DNA of 64,000 bases from Nesterenkonia alba DSM 19423. Its GTDB lineage: Bacteria; Actinomycetota; Actinomycetes; Actinomycetales; Micrococcaceae. The DNA lies in the NCBI RefSeq assembly GCF_000421745.1, contig NZ_ATXP01000006.1, positions 85,256 to 149,255 on the forward strand, written 5' to 3'. The notes under the pieces are model-generated. The model had not been told where the DNA came from. It saw only the letters and a program-made list of their open reading frames with translations, and ran no database searches. Of the stretch, positions 38,933 through 45,889 are shown in pieces. The stretch's first letter is position 1. Every line of letters begins with the position of its first letter. Both the position numbers and the translations under genes were made by a program.

Positions 38933-39010
38933 GTGCTGGCCATCATCGGCGGGGCAATATGTCTCACCAGTGTCGCGCTGGCCCACATGAGCCCCCGCCG
39001 CAGGAGATAA
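38933..39010 (+). pseudogene. Possible C-terminal remnant of an EamA-type transporter
   Basis: A 25-residue frame (GTG start) reads LAIIGGAICLTSVALAHMSPRRRR: one hydrophobic segment and a basic tail. This looks like the last helix and cytoplasmic tail of a DMT/EamA or other small transporter, with nothing of the rest upstream. It could be a real micro-protein instead; the call is tentative. It lies just after arsR. Confidence 0.3.
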
Positions 39011-39054
39011 CCCACCCGTTTGTGGCGTCTGAACTGCCGGCGTCGCAAAAGCGT

Positions 39055-39085
39055 TTGAGCCTCCCGTTGGGGGAGACCGGATACT
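39055..39085 (+). promoter_or_regulatory. MerR-type promoter-operator of the merR-like gene
   Basis: -35 TTGAGC (39055-39060) and -10 GATACT (39080-39085) are 19 bases apart, the stretched spacer typical of MerR-regulated promoters. The spacer contains the dyad CTCCC-GTTGG-GGGAG (39061-39075). The ATG at 39093 follows the -10 by seven bases, so the transcript is probably leaderless. Confidence 0.72.
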
Positions 39086-39092
39086 GAAAACC

Positions 39093-39953
39093 ATGTACAG
39101 CATTGGAGAATTCGCAGCGACCACAGGCCTGACTGTCAAAGCCCTCCGGCACTACGACGAGATCGGCCTGCTTCAACCCGCCTCCGTCGACCCATACTCC
39201 CGATACCGGCGTTACGAGGTCGAACAGCTCCGCCCCGCCACGATCATCAAAGTCCTACGTGAGGCCGGGCTAGGAGTCGACGCGGTCCGTCAGGCACTAG
39301 AGACTGACCCCCAACAGGCGCTGATCCAGCATCGAGAGGAAATCCTGGCGCAGCGGGAGCACGAGGACGCACAGCACGCCCAGGCTCAGACCTTCTTCGC
39401 CCACCTAGAGGCTCACGTGGGAGTCACAGAACAACAAGAACCTGCCCAACCATGGGTAGCCCAAGTGCTGGAGTTATCCACCGACGACCTCGATCGACTC
39501 GACGACGACCCAGAAGCCGTCCACACCCTGTTCGACCAGCAAGCCACACACCTCAGGCACCGGCTCCAGGACCAAGGGATCACCATCACCGGACACCCGT
39601 GGACAACCGGCAGGGAAGGGCCCACCCCGGGCCGGTACGAGATACTCACGGTCTACCCTGTTGATGCGCAACTTCCCGCCGCGTGGGGCGGCGACGGCAT
39701 CGAGACCGGTGTCCTGCCCGCCCGGTATGAACTCCAGGCCGAATGGGAAGCTGATCCTGCTGATTCCGAGTACGGCGAACACATGGACCCCCGGACCGTG
39801 CTGTTCCTGGAAGAAGCGGACCGCCGGGGCGCGCTCTCCGATGCGCCGGGCAACCCCGCCCGCACCGGAATCAGAGAAGAGAACGGTCGCTCATTCATCT
39901 GGGTCGCCCTCACGATCAAAGAGCTGGAACCCTCAGAAACGGCCGCCACCTGA
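39093..39953 (+). CDS. MerR family transcriptional regulator
   Basis: One-component activator/repressor that untwists its promoter on ligand binding. The N-terminal winged helix is typical: YSIGEFAATTGLTVKALRHYDEIGLL (residues ~2-27, quoted in part), SRYRRYEVEQLRPATIIKVL, then a coiled-coil dimer helix (~75-115). The C-terminal ~150 residues are longer than metal-sensing MerR proteins and resemble the effector-binding domain of BmrR/TipA-like drug sensors (LPARYELQAEWEAD, VALTIKELE). The ligand is unknown. 286 residues. The promoter upstream carries its own operator, so autoregulation is likely; a partner target gene is not obvious beyond the truncated frame downstream. Confidence 0.9.
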   Translation: MYSIGEFAATTGLTVKALRHYDEIGLLQPASVDPYSRYRRYEVEQLRPATIIKVLREAGLGVDAVRQALETDPQQALIQHREEILAQREHEDAQHAQAQTFFAHLEAHVGVTEQQEPAQPWVAQVLELSTDDLDRLDDDPEAVHTLFDQQATHLRHRLQDQGITITGHPWTTGREGPTPGRYEILTVYPVDAQLPAAWGGDGIETGVLPARYELQAEWEADPADSEYGEHMDPRTVLFLEEADRRGALSDAPGNPARTGIREENGRSFIWVALTIKELEPSETAAT

Positions 39954-39966
39954 AAGGACACCCCTG

Positions 39967-40050
39967 GTGACCTCCCTGCGCTACGGGACTATCCCCACAC
40001 CGGATGGGTCTTTTACCGTGATCGCTGATGATGCACAGTACATCCGGTGA
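39967..40050 (+). pseudogene. Possible N-terminal remnant of an O6-alkylguanine DNA methyltransferase (ogt)
   Basis: Starts with GTG behind a GAAAGGA Shine-Dalgarno 13 bases after merR; reads SLRYGTIPTPDGSFTVIADD then stops after 27 codons. The start resembles the opening strand of Ogt/AGT proteins (TPxGxFTVIADD), but the rest, including the PCHR active site, is not found downstream. Most likely a truncated former member of the merR operon; short peptides of this kind could also arise by chance. Confidence 0.35.
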
Positions 40051-40117
40051 AACCCTGCCCGATGAAACCCCGCATCCAGAGAACCCGAACCTGGCGAACC
40101 CCCTCCCAGCTTTGACC

Positions 40118-40141
40118 GTATGACGCGTTCAGGCGTCATAC
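40118..40141. promoter_or_regulatory. Perfect 9-bp inverted repeat upstream of the DUF262 gene
   Basis: GTATGACGC (40118-40126) and GCGTCATAC (40133-40141) flank a GTTCAG loop. It is 48 bases before the DUF262 ATG and adjoins TTGACC (40112-40117). It may be an operator, or a terminator for the upstream remnant; no T-tract follows. Confidence 0.5.
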
Positions 40142-40177
40142 AGGCTTCGGGTCCCTCGGCGTGTCTCGCCTGCTCGC

Positions 40178-40183
40178 TAGGGT
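40178..40183 (+). promoter_or_regulatory. -10 element of a probable leaderless DUF262-gene promoter
   Basis: TAGGGT ends six bases before the ATG at 40190 and supports that start over GTG 40184. Confidence 0.4.
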
Positions 40184-40189
40184 GTGGTT

Positions 40190-42091
40190 ATGGGCTTCCA
40201 GACTCCGCAGGAGAACCTCAGCAAATACCTGGAGAAGACAACCAGCGGCAAAATCCAGCTGCCGGACTTCCAGCGCGGATACAAATGGGATGACGAGCGC
40301 ATCCGTCAACTGCTGGTCACTATTCTGCGAGGCCACCCCATGGGAGTCGTGATGCTGCTGGACACGAATAATGACGAAGTCCGTTTCAAACCACGACCCG
40401 TCGAAGGGGTCACCCTTCCCGAATCCGTTGAACCCGAACAACTGCTGCTCGACGGCCAGCAGCGGCTGACCTCCATGACCCAGGCGCTCACCGGAGACGG
40501 CGTCGTCGCCACCAAGGACTCGCGCGGCAAATTACTGCAACGCCGATACTTCGTGGACATCGCCAAAGCCCTGGAGGGCGAAGACAGTATTGACGACGCC
40601 GTTATCTCGGTGGACGCCGACGGCAAGATCAAAACCAACTTCAACCGCGACGTCGTCCTCGACCTCTCCACCGAGGAACTTCAGCAACAACAGGGTTACT
40701 TTCCCCTCAGCGAGCTCTACTCCGACGGTGGAGCCCGGTGGATCCTCGGCATGGAGAACCGTGAACTCAGCATGGCCTTCCACGAACGGATCTTCAGCCC
40801 CGCCCGGCAGTACTCCATCCCTGCCATCCAGTTGGACCGGGACACCTCCAAAGCGGCAGTGGCCACTGTCTTTGAGAAGGTGAACACCGGTGGGCTGCCG
40901 CTGAACGTGTTCGAGCTGCTCACCGCCACCTTCGCCGGGGACAAAGTTCACTACGAGAAGTACGGTACCGACTTCCGGCTCAACGACGACTGGCGAGCCA
41001 CCCAGGAACTCTTCGCCCCGTACCCGGTGCTCCACGACCTGGAGAACACCGACTTCCTGCAAGCAGTCACTTTGCTGACCACCCTGGAGCGTCAGAAGAA
41101 TCAGGAGGGCACGCGCCGTTCCGCCGTCTCTGCCCGTCGTGAGGACATGCTGAAACTCACCCTCAGTGATTACCTCAGGTGGGTGGAACCGTTGCGGGAG
41201 GCGTTCATCTGGATCGCCGGATTCCTCGCTGACCGGCACATTTTTGACACCCGCTTCCTGCCCTACCGCACTCAGCTGATCCCTTTAGCGGTGATGAAAG
41301 TCCTCATGCAGGACAACGCCGACCTGCGTGGACCCCGCGACCGGATCATTCAGTGGTTCTGGTCTGGGGTGCTGGGCGAACTCTACGGGGGGACCACAGC
41401 CACTCGGTTCGCCCGTGATGTGCAAGAAGTCCCTGACTGGGCCATGCAAAAACCGGAGGCCGGGATTCCCAGCACCATTCAGGAAGCCGCCTTCGCAGAG
41501 TCCCGCCTCCACTCCCTGCGCACCCGTAACGCTGCGGCGTATAAGGGGATCTATGCCCTGCTGCTGGCCAATGAGGCCCGCGATTGGATGGAAGACAAGC
41601 GCCTGGACAAGGCCCAGCACGCCGCCCTGGAAGTCGATATTCACCACATCTTCCCGCAGAAGTGGTGCACTGACCGGGACGTCCCGGCGGAGTACCGCGA
41701 ATCTATCATCAACAAGACTGCCATCAGTGCCAAGACCAACCGCAGCATCGGTGGCCGCGCCCCGAGCATCTACTTACCGGGAATTGAACGTAAGGCCCAG
41801 ATTTCCTCCGAGGTGCTTGACGCGGTGCTGGACTCTCACCTCATTTCCGCTGAGGCGCTCCGTCGGGACGAATTCGCCACCTTCTTCACCGACCGGCGGC
41901 GCAGGCTCTGTGAACTCGTGGAGAACGCCATGGGCAAACCCGTCCAGCGCGACATCGAATACGGCACCGCCCAGGAAGACTCCGCACAATTCGACGACAC
42001 CGATATCGCTGAGGCTCCCGATGAATCCGTCGATGCAGTCGGCGAGGTCCACGAGCCGATCTCCTCAGCTCCCAACCCTTCCGGGGAATGA
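40190..42091 (+). CDS. DUF262-DUF1524 protein, GmrSD-type restriction/defence family
   Basis: Single-chain relative of GmrS-GmrD type IV restriction enzymes, which cut foreign DNA with modified bases. DUF262 half (~1-330): LPDFQRGYKWDDERIRQLL, the nucleotide/ParB-like motif LLLDGQQRLTSM (~85-96) and VFEKVNTGGLPLNVFELLTATF near 225 (partial). C-terminal DUF1524 half has the His-Me/HNH-type signature DIHHIFPQKW (~483-492) and an Asn-rich follow-up INKTAISAKTN. 633 residues; a final ~50 are acidic and variable. Stands alone, with no modification or partner gene next to it, and lies downstream of the two remnants. Defence activity is inferred from family. Confidence 0.85.
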   Translation: MGFQTPQENLSKYLEKTTSGKIQLPDFQRGYKWDDERIRQLLVTILRGHPMGVVMLLDTNNDEVRFKPRPVEGVTLPESVEPEQLLLDGQQRLTSMTQALTGDGVVATKDSRGKLLQRRYFVDIAKALEGEDSIDDAVISVDADGKIKTNFNRDVVLDLSTEELQQQQGYFPLSELYSDGGARWILGMENRELSMAFHERIFSPARQYSIPAIQLDRDTSKAAVATVFEKVNTGGLPLNVFELLTATFAGDKVHYEKYGTDFRLNDDWRATQELFAPYPVLHDLENTDFLQAVTLLTTLERQKNQEGTRRSAVSARREDMLKLTLSDYLRWVEPLREAFIWIAGFLADRHIFDTRFLPYRTQLIPLAVMKVLMQDNADLRGPRDRIIQWFWSGVLGELYGGTTATRFARDVQEVPDWAMQKPEAGIPSTIQEAAFAESRLHSLRTRNAAAYKGIYALLLANEARDWMEDKRLDKAQHAALEVDIHHIFPQKWCTDRDVPAEYRESIINKTAISAKTNRSIGGRAPSIYLPGIERKAQISSEVLDAVLDSHLISAEALRRDEFATFFTDRRRRLCELVENAMGKPVQRDIEYGTAQEDSAQFDDTDIAEAPDESVDAVGEVHEPISSAPNPSGE

Positions 42092-42139
42092 CCTCAGGGG
42101 CGACACCGTACTGGCTGCCGGCGTCGTACCGATCCCCGC

Positions 42140-42145
42140 TATCCT
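42140..42145 (+). promoter_or_regulatory. -10 element of a probable leaderless promoter for the TPR gene
   Basis: TATCCT ends six bases before GTG 42152 (ATG 42155 follows directly). Confidence 0.45.
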
Positions 42146-42151
42146 GTGTCG

Positions 42152-43021
42152 GTGATGCAACGACACCAGCGCTCCGACCGCCGAGACTCCCGGGACCGCC
42201 CCGCACGTGAGCGCCCAGAACCGAACCCACGGGATCTACGCCGGGCTAATAGTGCCGACCGCCCCCGTTCCCCGGAGATCGACGACGACGTCACCGGCAA
42301 GGAACTAGACCGGGAGGCCGCTCGGCAGCTGACCACCCTCAACGAGGCCAACCGCACGTGGGTGGCCAAGCATTTGGTGATGGCGGGTCGACTCATCGAT
42401 ATCGACCCCCAGCTGGCCTTGGAACATGCCCTGGCGGCCTCCCGGCGTGGGGGGCGGCTGGCGATCGTGCGTGAAGCCGTGGGGCTGACCGCTTACGCGG
42501 CAGGGGACTACGCCGAAGCTCTGCGTGAACTGCGCACCTACCGGCGGATCAGCGGAGATTCCACCCACGTGCCGGTCATCGCCGACTGTCTCCGTGGGGT
42601 GGGCAAACCGGAGAAAGCCCTGGAACTCGCCGAAGACGTCGAAAACGTTCAGCTCAGCCGAGCGACTCGAGCCGAGTTGGCTATCGTCTGCTCCGGAGCC
42701 TACGCCGACCTGGGGGACTACCAGTCCGCCGTCACCGCACTGGAAATCCCTGACCTGGACTACCAGCGGGCCTATCCGTTCTCCCCGCGGCTGTACACCG
42801 CCTACGCCGATGCCCTCGAACGCGTCGGCCGGACCGAGGAGGCCGCCCGCTGGCGTCGGCAGACCGCCGTGGCAGAGAAAGCCCTAGGCGCCGGAGCCTA
42901 CGCTGAGCCGGACATTCTCGACTTCGACGACGACCCCGAAGAGTCCGTGACCCTTCCCCGAGTCGAAGACGTCGTCACCGACACCACATCGGCAGCGCAC
43001 CCAGAGGGAGGAAACCTGTGA
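42152..43021 (+). CDS. Tetratricopeptide-repeat-like protein
   Basis: Protein-interaction scaffold of unknown partner. The first ~45 residues are Arg/Asp-rich and probably disordered. From ~60 there are paired helices typical of TPR: DPQLALEHALAASRRGGRLA, GDYAEALRELRTYRRISG, GKPEKALELAEDV, GDYQSAVTALEI and RTEEAARWRRQTA (Ala/Gly at the repeat positions). The C-terminus is acidic. A protein of this kind precedes the NagD-like phosphatase and tlyA in many actinobacteria, and its stop overlaps the next gene's GTG, so the group is one operon. GTG 42152 is preferred over in-frame GTG 42146 because of the -10 element. Confidence 0.78.
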   Translation: MMQRHQRSDRRDSRDRPARERPEPNPRDLRRANSADRPRSPEIDDDVTGKELDREAARQLTTLNEANRTWVAKHLVMAGRLIDIDPQLALEHALAASRRGGRLAIVREAVGLTAYAAGDYAEALRELRTYRRISGDSTHVPVIADCLRGVGKPEKALELAEDVENVQLSRATRAELAIVCSGAYADLGDYQSAVTALEIPDLDYQRAYPFSPRLYTAYADALERVGRTEEAARWRRQTAVAEKALGAGAYAEPDILDFDDDPEESVTLPRVEDVVTDTTSAAHPEGGNL

Positions 43022-43830
43022 GCACGACACCACTGGCCCAACAGCATGACGCGGTGCTCTTCGACCTCGACGGAGTGCTCTACGCCGGGCCCCACGCCGT
43101 CGACGGGGCTCCCCAAGCCCTGGAGAAACTCAAAGCGCAGGGAGTACCGTGCGCGTTCGTGACGAACAACGCCTCCCGCTCCGCCGAGCAGATCGCCGAG
43201 CACCTGCGAGAGCTTGGCATCCCGGCCGCACCGGAGGAGATCTACAGCTCCGCACCGGCCGGGGTCGCCCTGTTACAGCAGCACCTCACCCGCGGGGCTA
43301 AGGTCCTGGTCACCGGCAGTCCCTCATTACGGCAGCTTTGTGAACACGCCGGGTACACCGTGGTCCACAGCGCTGATGAGGCACCGGAGGCTGTCATCCA
43401 AGGGTTCGATCCGACTCTCGGCTGGGCGGACCTGGCCGAGGCCTCCTTCGCCATCAACGCAGGGGCCCTGTGGTTCGCCACCAACCTAGACCGCAGCGTG
43501 CCGCGGGACCGCGGGATCGCACCCGCCAATGGTGCGCTGGTGGAAGCGGTCTCCTTCGCCACCGGGCAACGCCCCCGGGCGGCGGGGAAACCCGAGCCGG
43601 TGATGTTTACCCAGGCTGGAGAAGGTCTTCAGGCGCAGAACCCTCTGGTAGTTGGCGACCGACTCGACACTGACATCCTCGGCGGTAACCGTGCCGGGTA
43701 CACCACCGCACTGGTCCTCACCGGCGTGGACACCACCGAAGCTGCGCAAGCAGCCGAGGGCGACCTCCGCCCGAACTGGATCATCAGCACCCTGGACGAT
43801 CTGTTCACCGGCGACCACCAGAGCGTCTGA
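43018..43830 (+). CDS. HAD-IIA family phosphatase (NagD/PGP-like)
   Basis: Phosphatase of the HAD superfamily with the C2-type cap. Motif I is LFDLDGVLYAG (nucleophile and acid Asp, residues ~13-23), motif II VTNNASRSAEQ (~43), motif III Lys near AAGKPEPVMF, and motif IV VVGDRLDTDILGG (~213-225). The 270-residue size and motif spacing match phosphoglycolate/NagD-like enzymes of actinobacteria; the substrate is not known. It starts with GTG in the preceding stop. Confidence 0.88.
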   Translation: MSTTPLAQQHDAVLFDLDGVLYAGPHAVDGAPQALEKLKAQGVPCAFVTNNASRSAEQIAEHLRELGIPAAPEEIYSSAPAGVALLQQHLTRGAKVLVTGSPSLRQLCEHAGYTVVHSADEAPEAVIQGFDPTLGWADLAEASFAINAGALWFATNLDRSVPRDRGIAPANGALVEAVSFATGQRPRAAGKPEPVMFTQAGEGLQAQNPLVVGDRLDTDILGGNRAGYTTALVLTGVDTTEAAQAAEGDLRPNWIISTLDDLFTGDHQSV

Positions 43831-43834
43831 GACC

Positions 43835-44026
43835 ATGACCGATACGACCGATCCGGTGCCCGAGCAAACCGGCGAAGAGCCCGGTGAACAAGGCGGACAA
43901 CCTGGGGCACACGGCAGGGGCCAGGACCAGGTACTCAGCGTGGACACGCTTGAGGACTACATCCGCGCCGCCGAAGAACTTCACAGCGAGCTCTCCCGAC
44001 GCCTCGACAACACGGCCACGGAGTAA
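43835..44026 (+). CDS. Small conserved-position hypothetical protein
   Basis: 63 residues, ATG start four bases after the HAD stop. The first half is Gly/Glu/Gln-rich and disordered; the second half forms one probable amphipathic helix, TLEDYIRAAEELHSELSRRLD. Its place between the phosphatase and tlyA suggests operon membership. Function unknown. Confidence 0.6.
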   Translation: MTDTTDPVPEQTGEEPGEQGGQPGAHGRGQDQVLSVDTLEDYIRAAEELHSELSRRLDNTATE

Positions 44027-44044
44027 CAGTGTCACGGAGTCACG

Positions 44045-44905
44045 ATGGCGCCCCGGCTGGATAAGGAACTCCACGCTCGCGGGATGGCTCCCAGCCGCAG
44101 CCGGGCCGCTCAGCTCATCACCTCCGGTGCGGTTCAGGTGGCCGGAGAAGTAGTGACGAAGCCCTCGACACCGGTGCAGCCCGGTGAGACCATCACCTTA
44201 ACCGGTGAGGACCAGTGGGTCAGCCGTGCGGCCCATAAACTCCTCAGCGCGCTAGAGACCTTCGGAGTCGACGTGATGGGTCTGCGCTGTCTGGATGCCG
44301 GGGCCTCCACCGGTGGTTTCACCCAGGTTCTGCTCACCCGAGGGGCCGAGCATGTGGTGGCCGTCGACGTCGGACACGACCAACTTCACCCCAGCCTGAG
44401 GGCCGACCCCCGGGTGACCTCAGTGGAAGGAGTCAACCTTCGCTATACCGGCCCCGGTGATTTCGGTGCAGCCTTCGACCTCGTGGTGGCTGATCTTTCC
44501 TTCATCTCCCTGCGCTTGGTCATCGAGGCCCTGACCGATCAGACCCGCCCCGGGGGCCAACTGCTACTGATGGTTAAGCCCCAGTTTGAGGTCGGGCGGG
44601 AACACCTGGGCCGTACCGGGGTCATCACCGACCCGGAACTGCGCCGGGCAGCAGTAGAAGGCGTGATGGAGGCTGCCGACAGCGCTGGGCTTGAGTTTCA
44701 CGGTCTGGCTCGCTCGGGACTGGCGGGACAGGACGGCAACCTCGAGTTTTTCCTTCACCTGCGCCGCGGGACACCGCACATGTCCGAGGGGAACAGTACG
44801 GTAGCTGCCGGAACAAGCCCAGAACCTGTGGAAACACCTGAAGGCAGGAGCCGGCTGCGGGATAGTCTGGAGGAGTTCGACTTCAGCACCCCGCCGAATG
44901 ACTGA
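44045..44905 (+). CDS. tlyA: TlyA family 16S/23S rRNA (cytidine-2'-O)-methyltransferase
   Basis: Methylates rRNA cytidines with SAM; in mycobacteria the modification is needed for capreomycin binding. An N-terminal S4-like RNA-binding domain (~1-60: RLDKELHARGMAPSRSRAAQLI) is followed by the Rossmann FtsJ-like domain with LDAGASTGGFTQVLLTRGA (~83-101), DVGHDQLHPSL, DLVVADLSFISL (~145) and MVKPQFEVGREH (~178). 286 residues. The gene precedes nadK and recN in the standard actinobacterial order. Confidence 0.94.
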   Translation: MAPRLDKELHARGMAPSRSRAAQLITSGAVQVAGEVVTKPSTPVQPGETITLTGEDQWVSRAAHKLLSALETFGVDVMGLRCLDAGASTGGFTQVLLTRGAEHVVAVDVGHDQLHPSLRADPRVTSVEGVNLRYTGPGDFGAAFDLVVADLSFISLRLVIEALTDQTRPGGQLLLMVKPQFEVGREHLGRTGVITDPELRRAAVEGVMEAADSAGLEFHGLARSGLAGQDGNLEFFLHLRRGTPHMSEGNSTVAAGTSPEPVETPEGRSRLRDSLEEFDFSTPPND

Positions 44906-44941
44906 AGCCGGAACAACGCAGCATCCACGGAAGGAGGACCG

Positions 44942-45889
44942 GTGACCGCCGCAGATCCCCGCGCCGTGCTCGTGCTGGCCCACACCGGACGGCCAGACGC
45001 CGTCGACGCCGCCGCGACAGTCGCCGAGGATCTCCACCACGCCGGCCTACGGCCGGTGATGTTAGAACGCGATATCCGAGACCTCTCCGCCGCCGTGGGG
45101 GATCGGCTCCGGGCGGTACCGGTCGCCGTGGCAGATCGGGAGATACCCATCGAGCGCTGCGAAGTGGGGATGGTTCTAGGCGGTGACGGCTCCATCCTCC
45201 GGGCTGCTGATCTGGTGCGCGGAGTAGATCTTCCCCTGATGGGGGTCAACCTCGGGCACGTCGGATTCCTCGCCGAATCTGAACGCACCCAGCTCGGCGA
45301 CTCCGTGCAATGGGTGGTGGAGCAGAACTACACCGTGGAACAGCGCATGGCTTTAGACGTCCAGGTCTTCAGCGGCAGCGACCACATTGGATCTTCCTGG
45401 GCATTGAACGAAGCCAGCATCGAAAAAGCAGCCCGGGAACGGATGATTGAACTCGTCGTCGAAATCGACGGGGCCCCGGTGTCCACTTTCGGCTGTGACG
45501 GGATCGTCATGGCCACCCCCACCGGCTCCACGGCCTATGCGTTCTCCGCCGGGGGGCCGGTGGTCTGGCCGGAGGTTCAAGCGTTAGTCCTCGCTCCCAT
45601 CTCCGCCCACGCGCTCTTCGCCCGCCCCCTGGTGGTGGATCCGGGCTCCATGATGGCAGTGGAAGTCCTTCAGCGTGACGATGAACACGGTGTGCTGTGG
45701 TGCGACGGACGCCGTTCGATGACCCTGCCAGCCGGAGCGCGGGTGGAGGTCACCCGCTCCTCCAAACCCGTGCTGCTCGCCCGAGTCCATCACACCCCCT
45801 TCTCCCAACGTCTGGTGGAGAAGTTCAACCTGCCCACCACCGGCTGGCGCGGACCGGCCCGTGAAACCCCCGGTGGTGAGGCCTCATGA
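44942..45889 (+). CDS. nadK: NAD kinase
   Basis: Phosphorylates NAD to NADP. GGDG motif in LGGDGSILRAADL (~79-91), NE motif in LNEASIEKAARERM, and the substrate loop GCDGIVMATPTGSTAY (~180-195). 315 residues. GTG start with AAGGAGG seven bases upstream, one of the better Shine-Dalgarno sites in the window. The stop overlaps the recN ATG by four bases. Confidence 0.96.
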   Translation: MTAADPRAVLVLAHTGRPDAVDAAATVAEDLHHAGLRPVMLERDIRDLSAAVGDRLRAVPVAVADREIPIERCEVGMVLGGDGSILRAADLVRGVDLPLMGVNLGHVGFLAESERTQLGDSVQWVVEQNYTVEQRMALDVQVFSGSDHIGSSWALNEASIEKAARERMIELVVEIDGAPVSTFGCDGIVMATPTGSTAYAFSAGGPVVWPEVQALVLAPISAHALFARPLVVDPGSMMAVEVLQRDDEHGVLWCDGRRSMTLPAGARVEVTRSSKPVLLARVHHTPFSQRLVEKFNLPTTGWRGPARETPGGEAS

